Source: DASQHL01 sp963843685
Lineage (GTDB): Bacteria; Chloroflexota; Dehalococcoidia; DSTF01; JACRBR01
Length of the DNA stretch: 64,000 bases
Direction: 5' to 3'
Assembly (NCBI GenBank): GCA_963843685.1
Contig: CAWJLO010000012.1
Coordinates: forward strand, 14,514 to 78,513
In this document: positions 43,168 through 52,066 of the stretch, in pieces
How the letters are laid out: each line of letters begins with the position of its first letter
How positions within the stretch are numbered: position 1 is the stretch's first letter
The notes under the pieces: generated by a model
Databases searched by the model: none
The model's input: the letters and a program-made list of their open reading frames with translations, nothing else
What the model was told of the DNA's origin: nothing
Translations under genes and position numbers: made by a program

Positions 43168-44210
43168 GGGTGCTCGTAACCGGCGCGAGCGGGTTCGTCG
43201 GACAGCACGTCGCCCGCCGATTGAAGGGCGATGCCGACGTGGCCGTGCTGGCGCGCAACAGCGCGAAGGCACGGGCAGCATGCGGCGATGGGGTGGAGAT
43301 ACGCGACGGCGACTTCCGCGACGCGCGGGCGATGCGAGCGGCGCTGGAGGGGATCGACGTCCTCTATCACATTGGAGCGCGCCGGGACCACTGGGGGCTG
43401 CCGTACCGCGAATACTACACGTCGAATGTCGAGGGCACTGAGAACGTGATGGAAGCGGCGCGGGCGGCAGGTGTGTCCAAGATCGTGTACTGCAGCTCAG
43501 TCGGGGTGTACGGATATGACTTCGAGTACCGGCCAGTCGACGAAGCGCATCCCTTCGGGCGGCATCTGAGCTACTACCACAAGAGCAAGATGCTGGCGGA
43601 GCAGGTCGTCGACCGGTCGGGCTTGCCGGTGATCACGGTGCGCCCGGGCTGGATCTACGGACCGAACGACGACGGCGGTGGCGTGACGCAGATGCTGCTC
43701 AAGCTCTCCAAAGGGCAGTTCGCATTCGTGGGCTCCGCCCGCAACCGCGTGCACCCGGTGCACATCGACGACGTAAGCGAAGGCATCCTGGCTGCGGGCC
43801 GGTGCGAAGCGTTCGGCGAGAAGTTCCTGCTCGTTGGGCCGCAGGTCTTGACGTTCCATGAGTACGTGCTGGCGATGTGCCGCGCGCTCGGTGTGGAGCT
43901 GCCGAAGCTGCACGTGCCGTACGCGCTGGGGCTGCTGGCGTGCTACGGACTCGAGCCGGCGTGGCTGGTGAAGAACCGCCTCATCGGAAAGGGCCTGCTG
44001 GGAGACAAGCCACCGGTCACGCGCGATACGCTCCACGGCGTCGCGGAGGACTGTGTGTTTGATACGGCCAAGACGACCCGCATGCTGGGCCACACCCCGC
44101 GCGTCGGCGTGGACGAGGGGCTGGCACAGACGGTGCGCTGGCTCGCGGGGACGGGCCGGCTGCCGGGTCCGGTGGCGGCCCGGCTAGCCGGCGAGACGGC
44201 GGCCCGCTAG
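43164..44210 (+). CDS. NAD-dependent epimerase/dehydratase (extended SDR)
   Basis: A 348-residue extended short-chain dehydrogenase: VTGASGFVGQHVARRL (NAD-binding G-x-x-G-x-x-G), catalytic Y-x3-K in LSYYHKSKMLAEQVV, and SSVGVYGYDF before it; PGWIYGPNDDGGG and VHPVHIDDVSEGI follow. It resembles sugar-nucleotide epimerases, dihydroflavonol-reductase-like and 3-beta-HSD-like enzymes. In this operon it probably modifies the glycan or its lipid carrier. ATG 43164 overlaps the GtrA stop; the next start is 5 bases past the stop. Confidence 0.88.
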   Translation: MRVLVTGASGFVGQHVARRLKGDADVAVLARNSAKARAACGDGVEIRDGDFRDARAMRAALEGIDVLYHIGARRDHWGLPYREYYTSNVEGTENVMEAARAAGVSKIVYCSSVGVYGYDFEYRPVDEAHPFGRHLSYYHKSKMLAEQVVDRSGLPVITVRPGWIYGPNDDGGGVTQMLLKLSKGQFAFVGSARNRVHPVHIDDVSEGILAAGRCEAFGEKFLLVGPQVLTFHEYVLAMCRALGVELPKLHVPYALGLLACYGLEPAWLVKNRLIGKGLLGDKPPVTRDTLHGVAEDCVFDTAKTTRMLGHTPRVGVDEGLAQTVRWLAGTGRLPGPVAARLAGETAAR

Positions 44211-44215
44211 CACGC

Positions 44216-46114
44216 ATGTCGAATACGTCGGTCGCCGCGTCTGTGAGCGCCTCCGATTCACAAACCCGAGCATGGACGCAGACGGCTTTGTTGGTGGCGC
44301 GCCGCCATGCGGCGGGCATCGCCGTGGCGCTGCTACTAGCGGCGGTCGTGGTGCTCCCGCGCTGGTGGATGTTGACTACGCCGGCGCCCGATGGCGTGCG
44401 CGTGCCGATCAGTTTCTGGGGTGGAAACGGCCAGATCAACGATGAGGTGCGCGAGTTCTCGGCGATCCGGCAGGCGTACGACGGCAAACTGCCGGTGCGG
44501 TCGCCCTTCCTCTCGAACCACGCCGACGCGTCGCTGCAGGCCGAGGCCGAATGGCAGGAGGTGATCGGCATCCTGGGGCACGTGACCGGCGGGCCATTCT
44601 GGGCGCTGGCGATCGTGACCACGGTGATGGCGGCGTCGGCACTGCTCCTCTTGTACACGCTGAGCCTGCGCCTCAGCGGATCACGGCTTGTTGCCGCCGC
44701 GATCCTCCCGATCGCGATCGCGGGGACGGAGGTATTCATCCGAGGCTCGGGGTTATGGGCGCTGCACGATCCGCACTTCATCAAACAGGTGATCACGGCG
44801 GACCCGCTGAGGGAATATCTCTACTGGTCGCGGTTCCTGTGGCCGGTGATGGTGATGGCGCCGTTCTTCGCGGTGGTGATAGCGCTGCCGCGTGCGGTCG
44901 ACAAGGACGACTGGCGCTGGAGCGCGGTCGCGGCCGTCGGACTGGCGATGCTGGTGTACTCGTACGTGTACTTCTGGACGACGATGGCGCTGGGGGTCGG
45001 CGCGTGGGGAGCGTGGCTGCTCTACCGGCGCGAGTTCGAGTCGTTCCGCCGACTCGCCATCGTCTGCGGGGCCGCTACGCTCCTCGCCGCTCCGGAACTG
45101 GCGATCACGGTGAAGAAGGCCCTGTCCTCCACGGCCGACGTGCAGGCGCGGGTTGGGATTCAGTCCAAGGGAATCAGTTTACGACCGTACGCGCAGCGGC
45201 TCCTCCTCGGCGCTCCATTCTTCTACGGGATGTGGAAGGGCCGCGTGCGCCACGGCATGCTCTACTCCTGCCTCTTCGTCGCGCCGATCGTGTTGGCGAG
45301 CGTCCACGGAGTGATCCCGCAGGAGTGGCACTACACGTCGCAGGTGTTCTGCGGCTTCGCGATACCGGCGATCGTCGCGGGCGGAGCGGGACTGGTTAAC
45401 GTGCTCCCGCCCGAGGGCGTCCGGAAGGCCGTCGCGGGAGTCGCCGCGCTTGCGGTGGTATCGACGGTATATATCGTCGCATTCCAGATCCGGGCGCTTC
45501 ACGAGCTGAACCCCGTGTACGCCGTCAGTCAGAATGAGTACGACGCACTCATGTGGGTGCGCGCCAACGTGCGCGGGAACCAGACGGTCGTCAGCCCGAG
45601 CCTCACGACGACCTGGAACCTGGCGGCACTCACGCCCGCATCGGAGTACATCACAAGCGGCTACAATCCCGTCGCGGGCGACGACGAGCTCATCGACCGG
45701 TTTCTCCGCGTGTCGATCGCGTACGGATACTCGGAGAGCGCGATCTTTGATCGCCTGCAGGTGCATCACGCACCGTGGGACGGAGCCGACTACGAGCCGG
45801 ACACGTTAATGCGTGAGACCGAGGACAGCGTGGTGTACTTTACGTTCTTTGAAGAGTGGAACTATCCGGACCAGCTGGCGCAGCGAGTTCCCGAGTGGCG
45901 CGAGCGCTACGAGGAGCTAAAGGATCGGTCGGACGTCATCGCGGCGTATCCCGCGGACTACCTGTACTGCGGCGAGCGGGAGCGGATGTGGCCGGTCGAA
46001 GATCCGCCGTCGGGGATCTACGTGACGGTGGCATTCCACGAGGGCACGGTCACGATCTACCGGCTGACGGACAAGTCAGATCCGAACGCGCAGCCCTTCA
46101 AGGGGTGCGAGTAG
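44216..46114 (+). CDS. Polytopic membrane protein, GT-C glycosyltransferase-like (paralogue 1)
   Basis: A 632-residue protein with about ten membrane helices. The first (GIAVALLLAAVVVLPRWWML) leads to an extracytoplasmic loop carrying DEVREFSAIRQAYDGKLP, where acidic residues sit as in GT-C enzymes that use polyprenol-linked sugars. Further helices end near residue 430, followed by a soluble C-terminal domain (NEYDALMWVRANVRGNQTVV, SEYITSGYNPVAGDDELIDR, DYLYCGERERMWPVEDPPSG). No named family is recognised with certainty. It starts 5 bases after the epimerase and is followed by a close paralogue. Confidence 0.75.
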   Translation: MSNTSVAASVSASDSQTRAWTQTALLVARRHAAGIAVALLLAAVVVLPRWWMLTTPAPDGVRVPISFWGGNGQINDEVREFSAIRQAYDGKLPVRSPFLSNHADASLQAEAEWQEVIGILGHVTGGPFWALAIVTTVMAASALLLLYTLSLRLSGSRLVAAAILPIAIAGTEVFIRGSGLWALHDPHFIKQVITADPLREYLYWSRFLWPVMVMAPFFAVVIALPRAVDKDDWRWSAVAAVGLAMLVYSYVYFWTTMALGVGAWGAWLLYRREFESFRRLAIVCGAATLLAAPELAITVKKALSSTADVQARVGIQSKGISLRPYAQRLLLGAPFFYGMWKGRVRHGMLYSCLFVAPIVLASVHGVIPQEWHYTSQVFCGFAIPAIVAGGAGLVNVLPPEGVRKAVAGVAALAVVSTVYIVAFQIRALHELNPVYAVSQNEYDALMWVRANVRGNQTVVSPSLTTTWNLAALTPASEYITSGYNPVAGDDELIDRFLRVSIAYGYSESAIFDRLQVHHAPWDGADYEPDTLMRETEDSVVYFTFFEEWNYPDQLAQRVPEWRERYEELKDRSDVIAAYPADYLYCGERERMWPVEDPPSGIYVTVAFHEGTVTIYRLTDKSDPNAQPFKGCE

Positions 46115-46301
46115 GCGCGCGACGGGGCGGGAGTCCTGCGTGGATCGCCTATTGACATAGACGGAAGCCGTCAGCGCACTCAGGCGCTTGAATGAACCGC
46201 AGCGACCGCACTGCGTCGATCCGGGTCGCGAGTCCGCGGCCAAAAGCGGAGGCGCGCAATCGGCGGGAGCGGGCCGCAGATCGGCCGTGGGGGACTGGAG
46301 G

Positions 46302-48173
46302 ATGTCGAGGACTACCGAGTCGAAGGTCACGATGTTCCAGCCGGTGGTTGGCTTTCTGCGGCGACACGGGGTCGGGATAGGCGTTGCCCTCATCCTGGCG
46401 GGGGTGCTCGTGCTGCCCCGGTGGTGGATGCTGACGACGCCGGCGCCGGACGGCGTGCGGGTGCCGTTCACCCTGTGGGGGGGCAGCGGCCAGAGCGTCG
46501 ACGAAGCACGCGAGTTCTCCACGATCCGACAGGCGTACGACGGCAAGCTGCCGGTGCGAGGGCCGTACCTGGCGAACCATCGCGACGCCGCGATGCAGAC
46601 CGGCGCGGGGTGGTCGGAGGCCATCGGCATCCTCGGCCACGTGACCGGAGGGCCGTTCTGGGCGCTGGCGATCATCACGACGTTGATGGCGACGGCGGGG
46701 ATGCTCCTCTTCTACTGGCTGGGGGTTCGGCTGACGGGATCACGCCTCGTCGCCATCGCGGCCATGCCGATCGCAATCGCCGGGGCACAGGTGTTCATCC
46801 GCGGCGACGGCCTAGCCGCCCTGCGGCACCCGTATTTCATCAGACAGATCCTGACGGCAGACCCGTTGCGGGAGTTCCTGTACTGGTCGCGGTTCCTGTG
46901 GCCCATCATGGTGATGGCCCCGTTCTTCGCGGTCGTGCTTGCGCTGCCGCGCGTCGTCGACAGGGGAGACTGGCGGTGGGGCACCGTCGCCACAGTGGGT
47001 CTGGCACTGCTGGTGTACTCCTACGTGTTCTTCTGGACGGCGATGGCGTTCGCGGTCGCGATGTGGGGGGCGTGGCTCCTCTACAGGCGCGAGTTCGAGT
47101 CGTTCAGGCGGCTGGCGATCGTGTGCGTAGCGGCGACGATCCTGGCGCTGCCGGAGCTGGCGATCACTTTGACCAAGTCGGTCACGTCCACGCCAGACAT
47201 ACAGGCGCGGGTGGGGCTGGAGCAGAAAGGCATCGATCTGCGGCCCTACTGGCAGCGGCTGCTGATCGGCATCCCGTTCTTCTACGGGTTGTGGAAGGGA
47301 CGGGTGCAGCACGGGATGCTGTACGCTTGCATCTTCGTCGCGCCGGTGCTCCTCGCGGGCATCAAGGGCATCATGCCGCAGCAATGGCACTATCAATCGC
47401 AGGTGTTCACTGGCTTCGCGATACCGGCGGTGCTCGCCGGCGGCGCAGGTCTCCTGACGATGCTCCCCCCGCAAGGCAGCCGCGTGGCGATGGCGGGGCT
47501 CGGCGCGGCGGCGGTGGCCTGCACGGCGTACACCTTCGCGTTCCAAGCGCAGGCACTCCACCAACTCAACCCGGTGTACAGCGTCAGCCGGGACGAGTAC
47601 GACGGGATGCGGTGGGTGCGGGCGCACGTGCACGGCGATGAGACGGTGGTCAGCCCGAGCATCGTCACGAACTGGAACCTGGCCGACCTCACTCCGGCGT
47701 CCGAGTACATCATGAGCGGCTACAACCCGGTCGCCGACGACAGCGAGCTGATGGACCGGTTCCTGCGCGTATCGATCGCCTACGGGTACTCGGAGGATGA
47801 GATCTTCAGCCGACTCAACCCCCGGCCTGCGCCCTGGGACAGAGACGACGACGACCCCGACGAGCTGATAGGGGACACAGAGAACAGCGTCGTGTACTTC
47901 ACCTTCTACTCGGAGTGGGACCATCCGAACCGGGTGCGGCGGCGGATCAGCGGATGGCGCGAGCGCTACGAGCGGCTGGCGGACCGCTCTAACGTGCTCA
48001 GCGCGTATCCGGCGGAGTATCTCTACTGCGGCGAGCGGGAGCGGATGTGGCCGGTCGACGACCCGCCGTCAGGGATCTACGTGACGGTGGCGTTCCACCA
48101 GGGCACGGTGACGATCTACAAGCTAGTGAGTGCGAAGAGCCGGAACGCGGAGCCATTCGAAGGCTGCACGTGA
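46302..48173 (+). CDS. Polytopic membrane protein, GT-C glycosyltransferase-like (paralogue 2)
   Basis: A 623-residue tandem paralogue of the preceding gene. The order of segments is the same: LPRWWMLTTPAPDGVRVPFT, DEAREFSTIRQAYDGKLPVR, a run of about ten helices and the soluble domain with SEYIMSGYNPVADDSELMDR and DPPSGIYVTVAFHQGTVTIY. Identity is high along the whole length, indicating a recent duplication. ATG 46302 is used; an in-frame ATG further on (46332) would shorten the N-terminus by ten residues. The 187 bases between the two paralogues hold no gene, so this copy may have its own promoter. Confidence 0.75.
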   Translation: MSRTTESKVTMFQPVVGFLRRHGVGIGVALILAGVLVLPRWWMLTTPAPDGVRVPFTLWGGSGQSVDEAREFSTIRQAYDGKLPVRGPYLANHRDAAMQTGAGWSEAIGILGHVTGGPFWALAIITTLMATAGMLLFYWLGVRLTGSRLVAIAAMPIAIAGAQVFIRGDGLAALRHPYFIRQILTADPLREFLYWSRFLWPIMVMAPFFAVVLALPRVVDRGDWRWGTVATVGLALLVYSYVFFWTAMAFAVAMWGAWLLYRREFESFRRLAIVCVAATILALPELAITLTKSVTSTPDIQARVGLEQKGIDLRPYWQRLLIGIPFFYGLWKGRVQHGMLYACIFVAPVLLAGIKGIMPQQWHYQSQVFTGFAIPAVLAGGAGLLTMLPPQGSRVAMAGLGAAAVACTAYTFAFQAQALHQLNPVYSVSRDEYDGMRWVRAHVHGDETVVSPSIVTNWNLADLTPASEYIMSGYNPVADDSELMDRFLRVSIAYGYSEDEIFSRLNPRPAPWDRDDDDPDELIGDTENSVVYFTFYSEWDHPNRVRRRISGWRERYERLADRSNVLSAYPAEYLYCGERERMWPVDDPPSGIYVTVAFHQGTVTIYKLVSAKSRNAEPFEGCT

Positions 48174-48194
48174 GCCGCGGGCACGAGGGCACAA

Positions 48195-49561
48195 TCACGA
48201 CTCCAGGTCGGCGCGCGATCTGAGCGCGGACTGCCAACCGGCGCGCAGGTCGCGCACGACCGCGGCATCGATGTCGGCGAGGCCGTAGCGTGAGCGGACG
48301 AACGCGTCGCTGATGGCGGACGGCGCGCTCGAGGCGTACCGAGCGTCGAGCCCGGGTGCGAAACGGTGGGGCGTGGCGGCGGGCGAGCGACGCAAGCCGT
48401 CGTCCTCGGCGCGGGCGAGCATTTCGTGGTAGAGGCGGCGGATCTCGACGGAGGAGCGGGGCGGGCCGGGGCGCCGGAAGCGGCGGGCGATGCCGTCGAG
48501 CAGCGCGCCGATGTCTTCGGCGAGCATGCTATCCCGCTCGACTGCACGGCGCTGCTCCGCGACGCGGGGCGCGCGGCGCGCACGCCGGCGTATGGTGAAC
48601 CAGATGAAGGCGACGAACGACAGGACTAGCACCGTGACGCCGCCGCCCGCCAGCAAGTAGCCAACGACGTGGATCCAGTACGGCGTGTCGCCCTGGGGCT
48701 TCGGCATAGGCGGCGCGGGCGGCGCCGCAGGCTGTTGCTGCTGGTGTGGCCGGTGCAGGGGAATGTGGCCGAAGAGGAAGCCGATGAGGGCGGCGACGGG
48801 GCCGAGCGTGTAGAGGAGCACGACTCCGAGCGCCTTAAGGACGGCCGTGGAGACGGGTGCAAGGAAGCCGAGCGTGTGCGGATCGAAGGCGGCGACGGCG
48901 AGCGTGAAGACGACGGAGGCAGCGATGACGGCGGCGAAGGCTGCGCTCCAGCGGGCGGCGAACGTCGCGACGGGCTCATCAGCGTCGGCCGTCTGATAGA
49001 GGGCGAGGGCGGCCCAGCCGAGCAGGAAGCACGCGAGGGCGATGAGACCGAACGGGTGCGGGCCGCGGGCGGCGGGATCAACGATGGCGGCCAGGGCGAC
49101 AGCGGGGACGGCAATCGTGGCGATGGAGAGGACGTCCGAGAGCTCCAACGACCTCGACCAGAGGGCCACGCCACGCAGCCAGACGAGCGTCGCAGCGATT
49201 GCGCCGGCAACGACGTAGCGGCGATCGGCGAGGAGCTGATTCGGGTCAGTGACGAGACGCGCGATCCAGCCGAGGCGCCACGGCGGATCGGACGCCGCGT
49301 ACTCGGTGTGGAGGATGAGGTACAGCGCGACGACGGTGAGGGCGATCACCGCGCCGCGTGCCTGTGTTTCGGTCGCGAGGCGGACGTCGACCAGGCGGGT
49401 GACGGCGAACGGACCCGAGTACGAGAGCGGCGACGGTGACCAGGGAGGGCGCCGAGACCGTCGCCGCCGCTGACGACACGAACGAAGACGGCGACCGCCG
49501 CGAACGACCACAAGATCTCCAGGGCAATGACTGCCGGCAGGCGCGCGTTGCGCACGGTCAC
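48195..49561 (-). CDS. DUF4129-domain membrane protein (two frameshifts near start)
   Basis: GTG 49561 overlaps the DUF58 stop (GTGA), fixing the start: MTVRNARLPAVIALEILWSF, then after single-base removals near 49440 and 49415, LLVTVAALVLGPFAVTRLVD joins the long frame. The middle holds several membrane helices (VVALYLILHTEYAASDP, AVLKALGVVLLYTLGPVAAL, VGYLLAGGGVTVLVLSFVAF). The cytoplasmic tail carries a DUF4129 domain (SSVEIRRLYHEMLARAEDDG, ISDAFVRSRYGL). In many bacteria DUF4129 is fused to or near a transglutaminase-like domain; none is visible here. Third gene of the MoxR-DUF58 operon. Confidence 0.72.
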
Positions 49562-50773
49562 GACGGCACCTCGCGCCACGGGACATCGAGTTGGGACACG
49601 TCGCGGACGGGAAGCTCGCCGAGCAGATCCGGCCACGATTGGCCGGCCACGGACAGGACGACGACGGGGTGGCCGCGGTGACGCAGACGGAGGAGCGTGG
49701 AGGCCAGTTCGTCCGTCATGAGGCTCGTGACGACGGCGACGGTGGTGCCGATGCGGAGTCGGTGCTCCTCGCGGTCGAGCATGGCGGCGAGGGGTTCGAG
49801 CACGAAGGGGGTGATGACGGCGAGCGCCTCCAGCATGCGGATGAACTGCTCCGGACGGCGGCCGGGGGCGATGCGGATCGAGCGGTCGGCGTCGGGCACG
49901 GTGCTGTTGGCGAGGAGGCCGACGGTGTAACGGCGCTCGTAGGCGTCGCGGGCGATCGACGCTGCGACGACGATCGCGTGTTCGAGATGGGCGGGAACGT
50001 GGCCGGACCATGCGGGCACGACGGTCTGCGTGTTGAGGCAGACGAGCACCTGCTGGGACGAGGTGGGGGCGTAGACGCGCGACTGCATCTTGCCGAGGCG
50101 CGCAGTGGCGCTCCAATCGATGCGGCGCAGGCTGTCGCCGGGCTGGTAGTCGCGGATGCCGGCGACGCGCGCCGGATCCTCGAACGCGGGCAGGCCGCGC
50201 GGCGCTTCGCCGAGCGGGCGGCGCCACGGCAGCAGCAGGTCGCCGAGATCGACGGTGCGCGGGTAGACGACGACGGACGTGGGGCGATCATCGGTGCGCT
50301 CCGATGGGAAGAGACCGAAGGGGTCGCCGGAGCGCAGGGTGACGGGGCCGAGCCGGAAGATGCCGCGAGCGGGACACTCGAGCGAGAGGTCGCGGCTGAC
50401 GCGTTCGTAGGCACCGGCGGCGGTACGCCAGTCGAGGCTCACCGTGTCGACGCCGACGTGGCTCCGGCCGAAGTCTTCGCCGCCGGCGGCCATCGCCTCG
50501 GGGAAGTTATCGCGCGCTTCGACCCAGGGAAGCGGCAGCGGCTTTCGGTTCGTGATACGAAGGCTGACGGGGATGCGCTCCCCAGCGAAGGCGTGATCTT
50601 CCGGGACGTGGCGCTCGTAGACGAGGCGGCGGAGCGACCAGCGGGACCAGAGCGCGGCCGACGGCGCAGACGACGAGCAGCGCGACCCCCAAGACGGCCA
50701 CAGTCGCGTTCCCGGCGATGAGGCCGGCGAGGACGATCGCGCCGCAGGCGTACGGCCAGACGTCGCGAATCAC
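49558..50773 (-). CDS. DUF58 domain protein (one frameshift)
   Basis: GTG 50773 begins directly after the MoxR stop: MIRDVWPYACGAIVLAGLIA with two membrane helices, then, after one base is removed in the region of 50680, ALWSRWSLRRLVYERHVPED and RIPVSLRITNRKPLPLPWVE. The DUF58 core follows: GIFRLGPVTLRSGDPFGLF, PAFEDPARVAGIRDYQPGDS and LRRIDWSATARLGKMQSRVY. The C-terminal part is VWA-like (VLVCLNTQTVVPAWSG). DUF58 proteins pair with MoxR AAA ATPases. Corrected length is about 405 residues. Confidence 0.8.
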
Positions 50774-51763
50774 CTAGCCCTCGATCGGGACGGGGATCTC
50801 TTCGATCAGCTCGCGGACCAGGCTCTCGGCGTCCCGACCGCGGAGGCGGGACTGCGAGCTGAGCGTCAGGCGGTGGGCCAGCACGGCGACGGCCATGGTC
50901 TGGACGTCATCCGGGATGACGTAGTCTCGCCCGCGGATGGCGGCAAGGGCGCGAGCGGCGCGGAACAGGGCGAGGGAAGCGCGCGGGCTGGCGCCGAGCT
51001 CGACGGCGGCGTGGGCGCGCGTCGCCTGGACGATGGTGACGACGTACTGGCGGACCGACGGCTCGCAGTGGACGGACGGCAGGAGCGCGCTCATGCGGAC
51101 GAGGTCGGAGGATTCGATGACGGGTTCGAGTGAGGAGAGGGGATCTCCGACCTCGAAGCGGGCGAGGATGGCGTCTTCGGCCGCGGCGTCAGGGTAGCCA
51201 AGACGGAGGCGCAGGAGGAATCGGTCGAGCTGGGCCTCCGGGAGGGGGAACGTGCCCTCGAGCTCGACGGGGTTCTGGGTGGCGAGCACGAGGAACGGGA
51301 CGGGGAGCGGCATCGTGACGCCGTCGATGGTGACCTGGCGTTCTTCCATGGCTTCGAGGAGGGCGCTCTGGGTGCGGGGGGTGGCGCGGTTGATCTCGTC
51401 GGCGAGAACGATGTTGGCGATGACGGGGCCGGGGCGGAACTCGAACTCGCCGGACTTCTGGTTGTAGAAGTTGATGCCCGTGATGTCGGAGGGCATGAGG
51501 TCGGGGGTGAACTGGATGCGCTTGAAGGAGCAGCCGACGGAGCGGGCGAGCGACTTGGCCAGCACGGTCTTGCCGATCCCGGGCACGTCTTCGATGAGGA
51601 TGTGGCCGGCGCAGAGCATGGCGACGAGCGCGAACTCGGTGACTTCATCGCGGGCGACGATCACGCGCTCGACGTTCTGACGGACGCGAGCGGCCGCGTC
51701 GGCGATGAGGGCGACCGCTCGGGGATCGCGTGCGGGCGTCCTGGAGGTGGGATCTGAGGTCAT
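50774..51763 (-). CDS. MoxR-family AAA+ ATPase
   Basis: An intact 329-residue MoxR ATPase: Walker A EDVPGIGKTVLAKSLAR, Walker B NIVLADEINRATPRTQ, sensor-1 region LVLATQNPVELEGTFPLPEA, arginine-containing LDRFLLRLRLGYP and a C-terminal AAA lid (SPRASLALFRAARALAAIRG, YVIPDDVQTMAVAVLAHRLT). MoxR proteins act as chaperones that load metal or cofactors or remodel VWA-containing partners; DUF58 downstream is the expected partner. It is the first gene of a three-gene operon, transcribed away from the dockerin protein. Confidence 0.93.
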   Translation of the reverse strand: MTSDPTSRTPARDPRAVALIADAAARVRQNVERVIVARDEVTEFALVAMLCAGHILIEDVPGIGKTVLAKSLARSVGCSFKRIQFTPDLMPSDITGINFYNQKSGEFEFRPGPVIANIVLADEINRATPRTQSALLEAMEERQVTIDGVTMPLPVPFLVLATQNPVELEGTFPLPEAQLDRFLLRLRLGYPDAAAEDAILARFEVGDPLSSLEPVIESSDLVRMSALLPSVHCEPSVRQYVVTIVQATRAHAAVELGASPRASLALFRAARALAAIRGRDYVIPDDVQTMAVAVLAHRLTLSSQSRLRGRDAESLVRELIEEIPVPIEG

Positions 51764-51917
51764 GAGCGCCCTTTCGCGGCGTGGTCAGAATAACACGGAG
51801 GTTCGGCGCCACGGCCTGATTTTCGACTCAGCACCTGTCACGGCCCTGCGGCGGGAGGCGAAATTGACGCGCCGCGCGTGATTGGGAGAGTCTCATCAAA
51901 TGGTCACCGGGTGATGC

Positions 51918-51946
51918 TTTACGGTTGAGGACGGCCGTCGTATAAA
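51918..51946 (+). promoter_or_regulatory. Promoter of the dockerin protein gene
   Basis: -35 TTTACG (51918-51923), 17-base spacer, -10 TATAAA (51941-51946). Predicted start near 51953, giving a leader of about 115 bases. Confidence 0.5.
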
Positions 51947-51949
51947 CAC

Positions 51950-51983
51950 GACGGAGCGCGACTCTGAAGAGAGACGCTCCGTC
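51950..51983 (+). promoter_or_regulatory. Stem-loop at the 5' end of the dockerin transcript
   Basis: GACGGAGCG (51950-51958), 16-base loop, CGCTCCGTC (51975-51983): a 9-bp perfect stem at the predicted transcription start. It could stabilise the mRNA or regulate it; no T tract follows (TATTTGC). Confidence 0.45.
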
Positions 51984-52066
51984 TATTTGCATCGACCCCG
52001 TCCGACGTCATCGGGTTGGCGCCCACATGGGGGCCATCGAGACGGCATCACGGACCGGAGGGCACC

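Larger units (their letters stand above)
51764..52066. other. Divergent intergenic region with promoter and 5' stem-loop
   Basis: No gene is seen in these 303 bases between the divergent moxR-like gene and the dockerin protein. It holds a promoter for the rightward gene (51918-51946) and a stem-loop right behind it (51950-51983). Confidence 0.6.
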
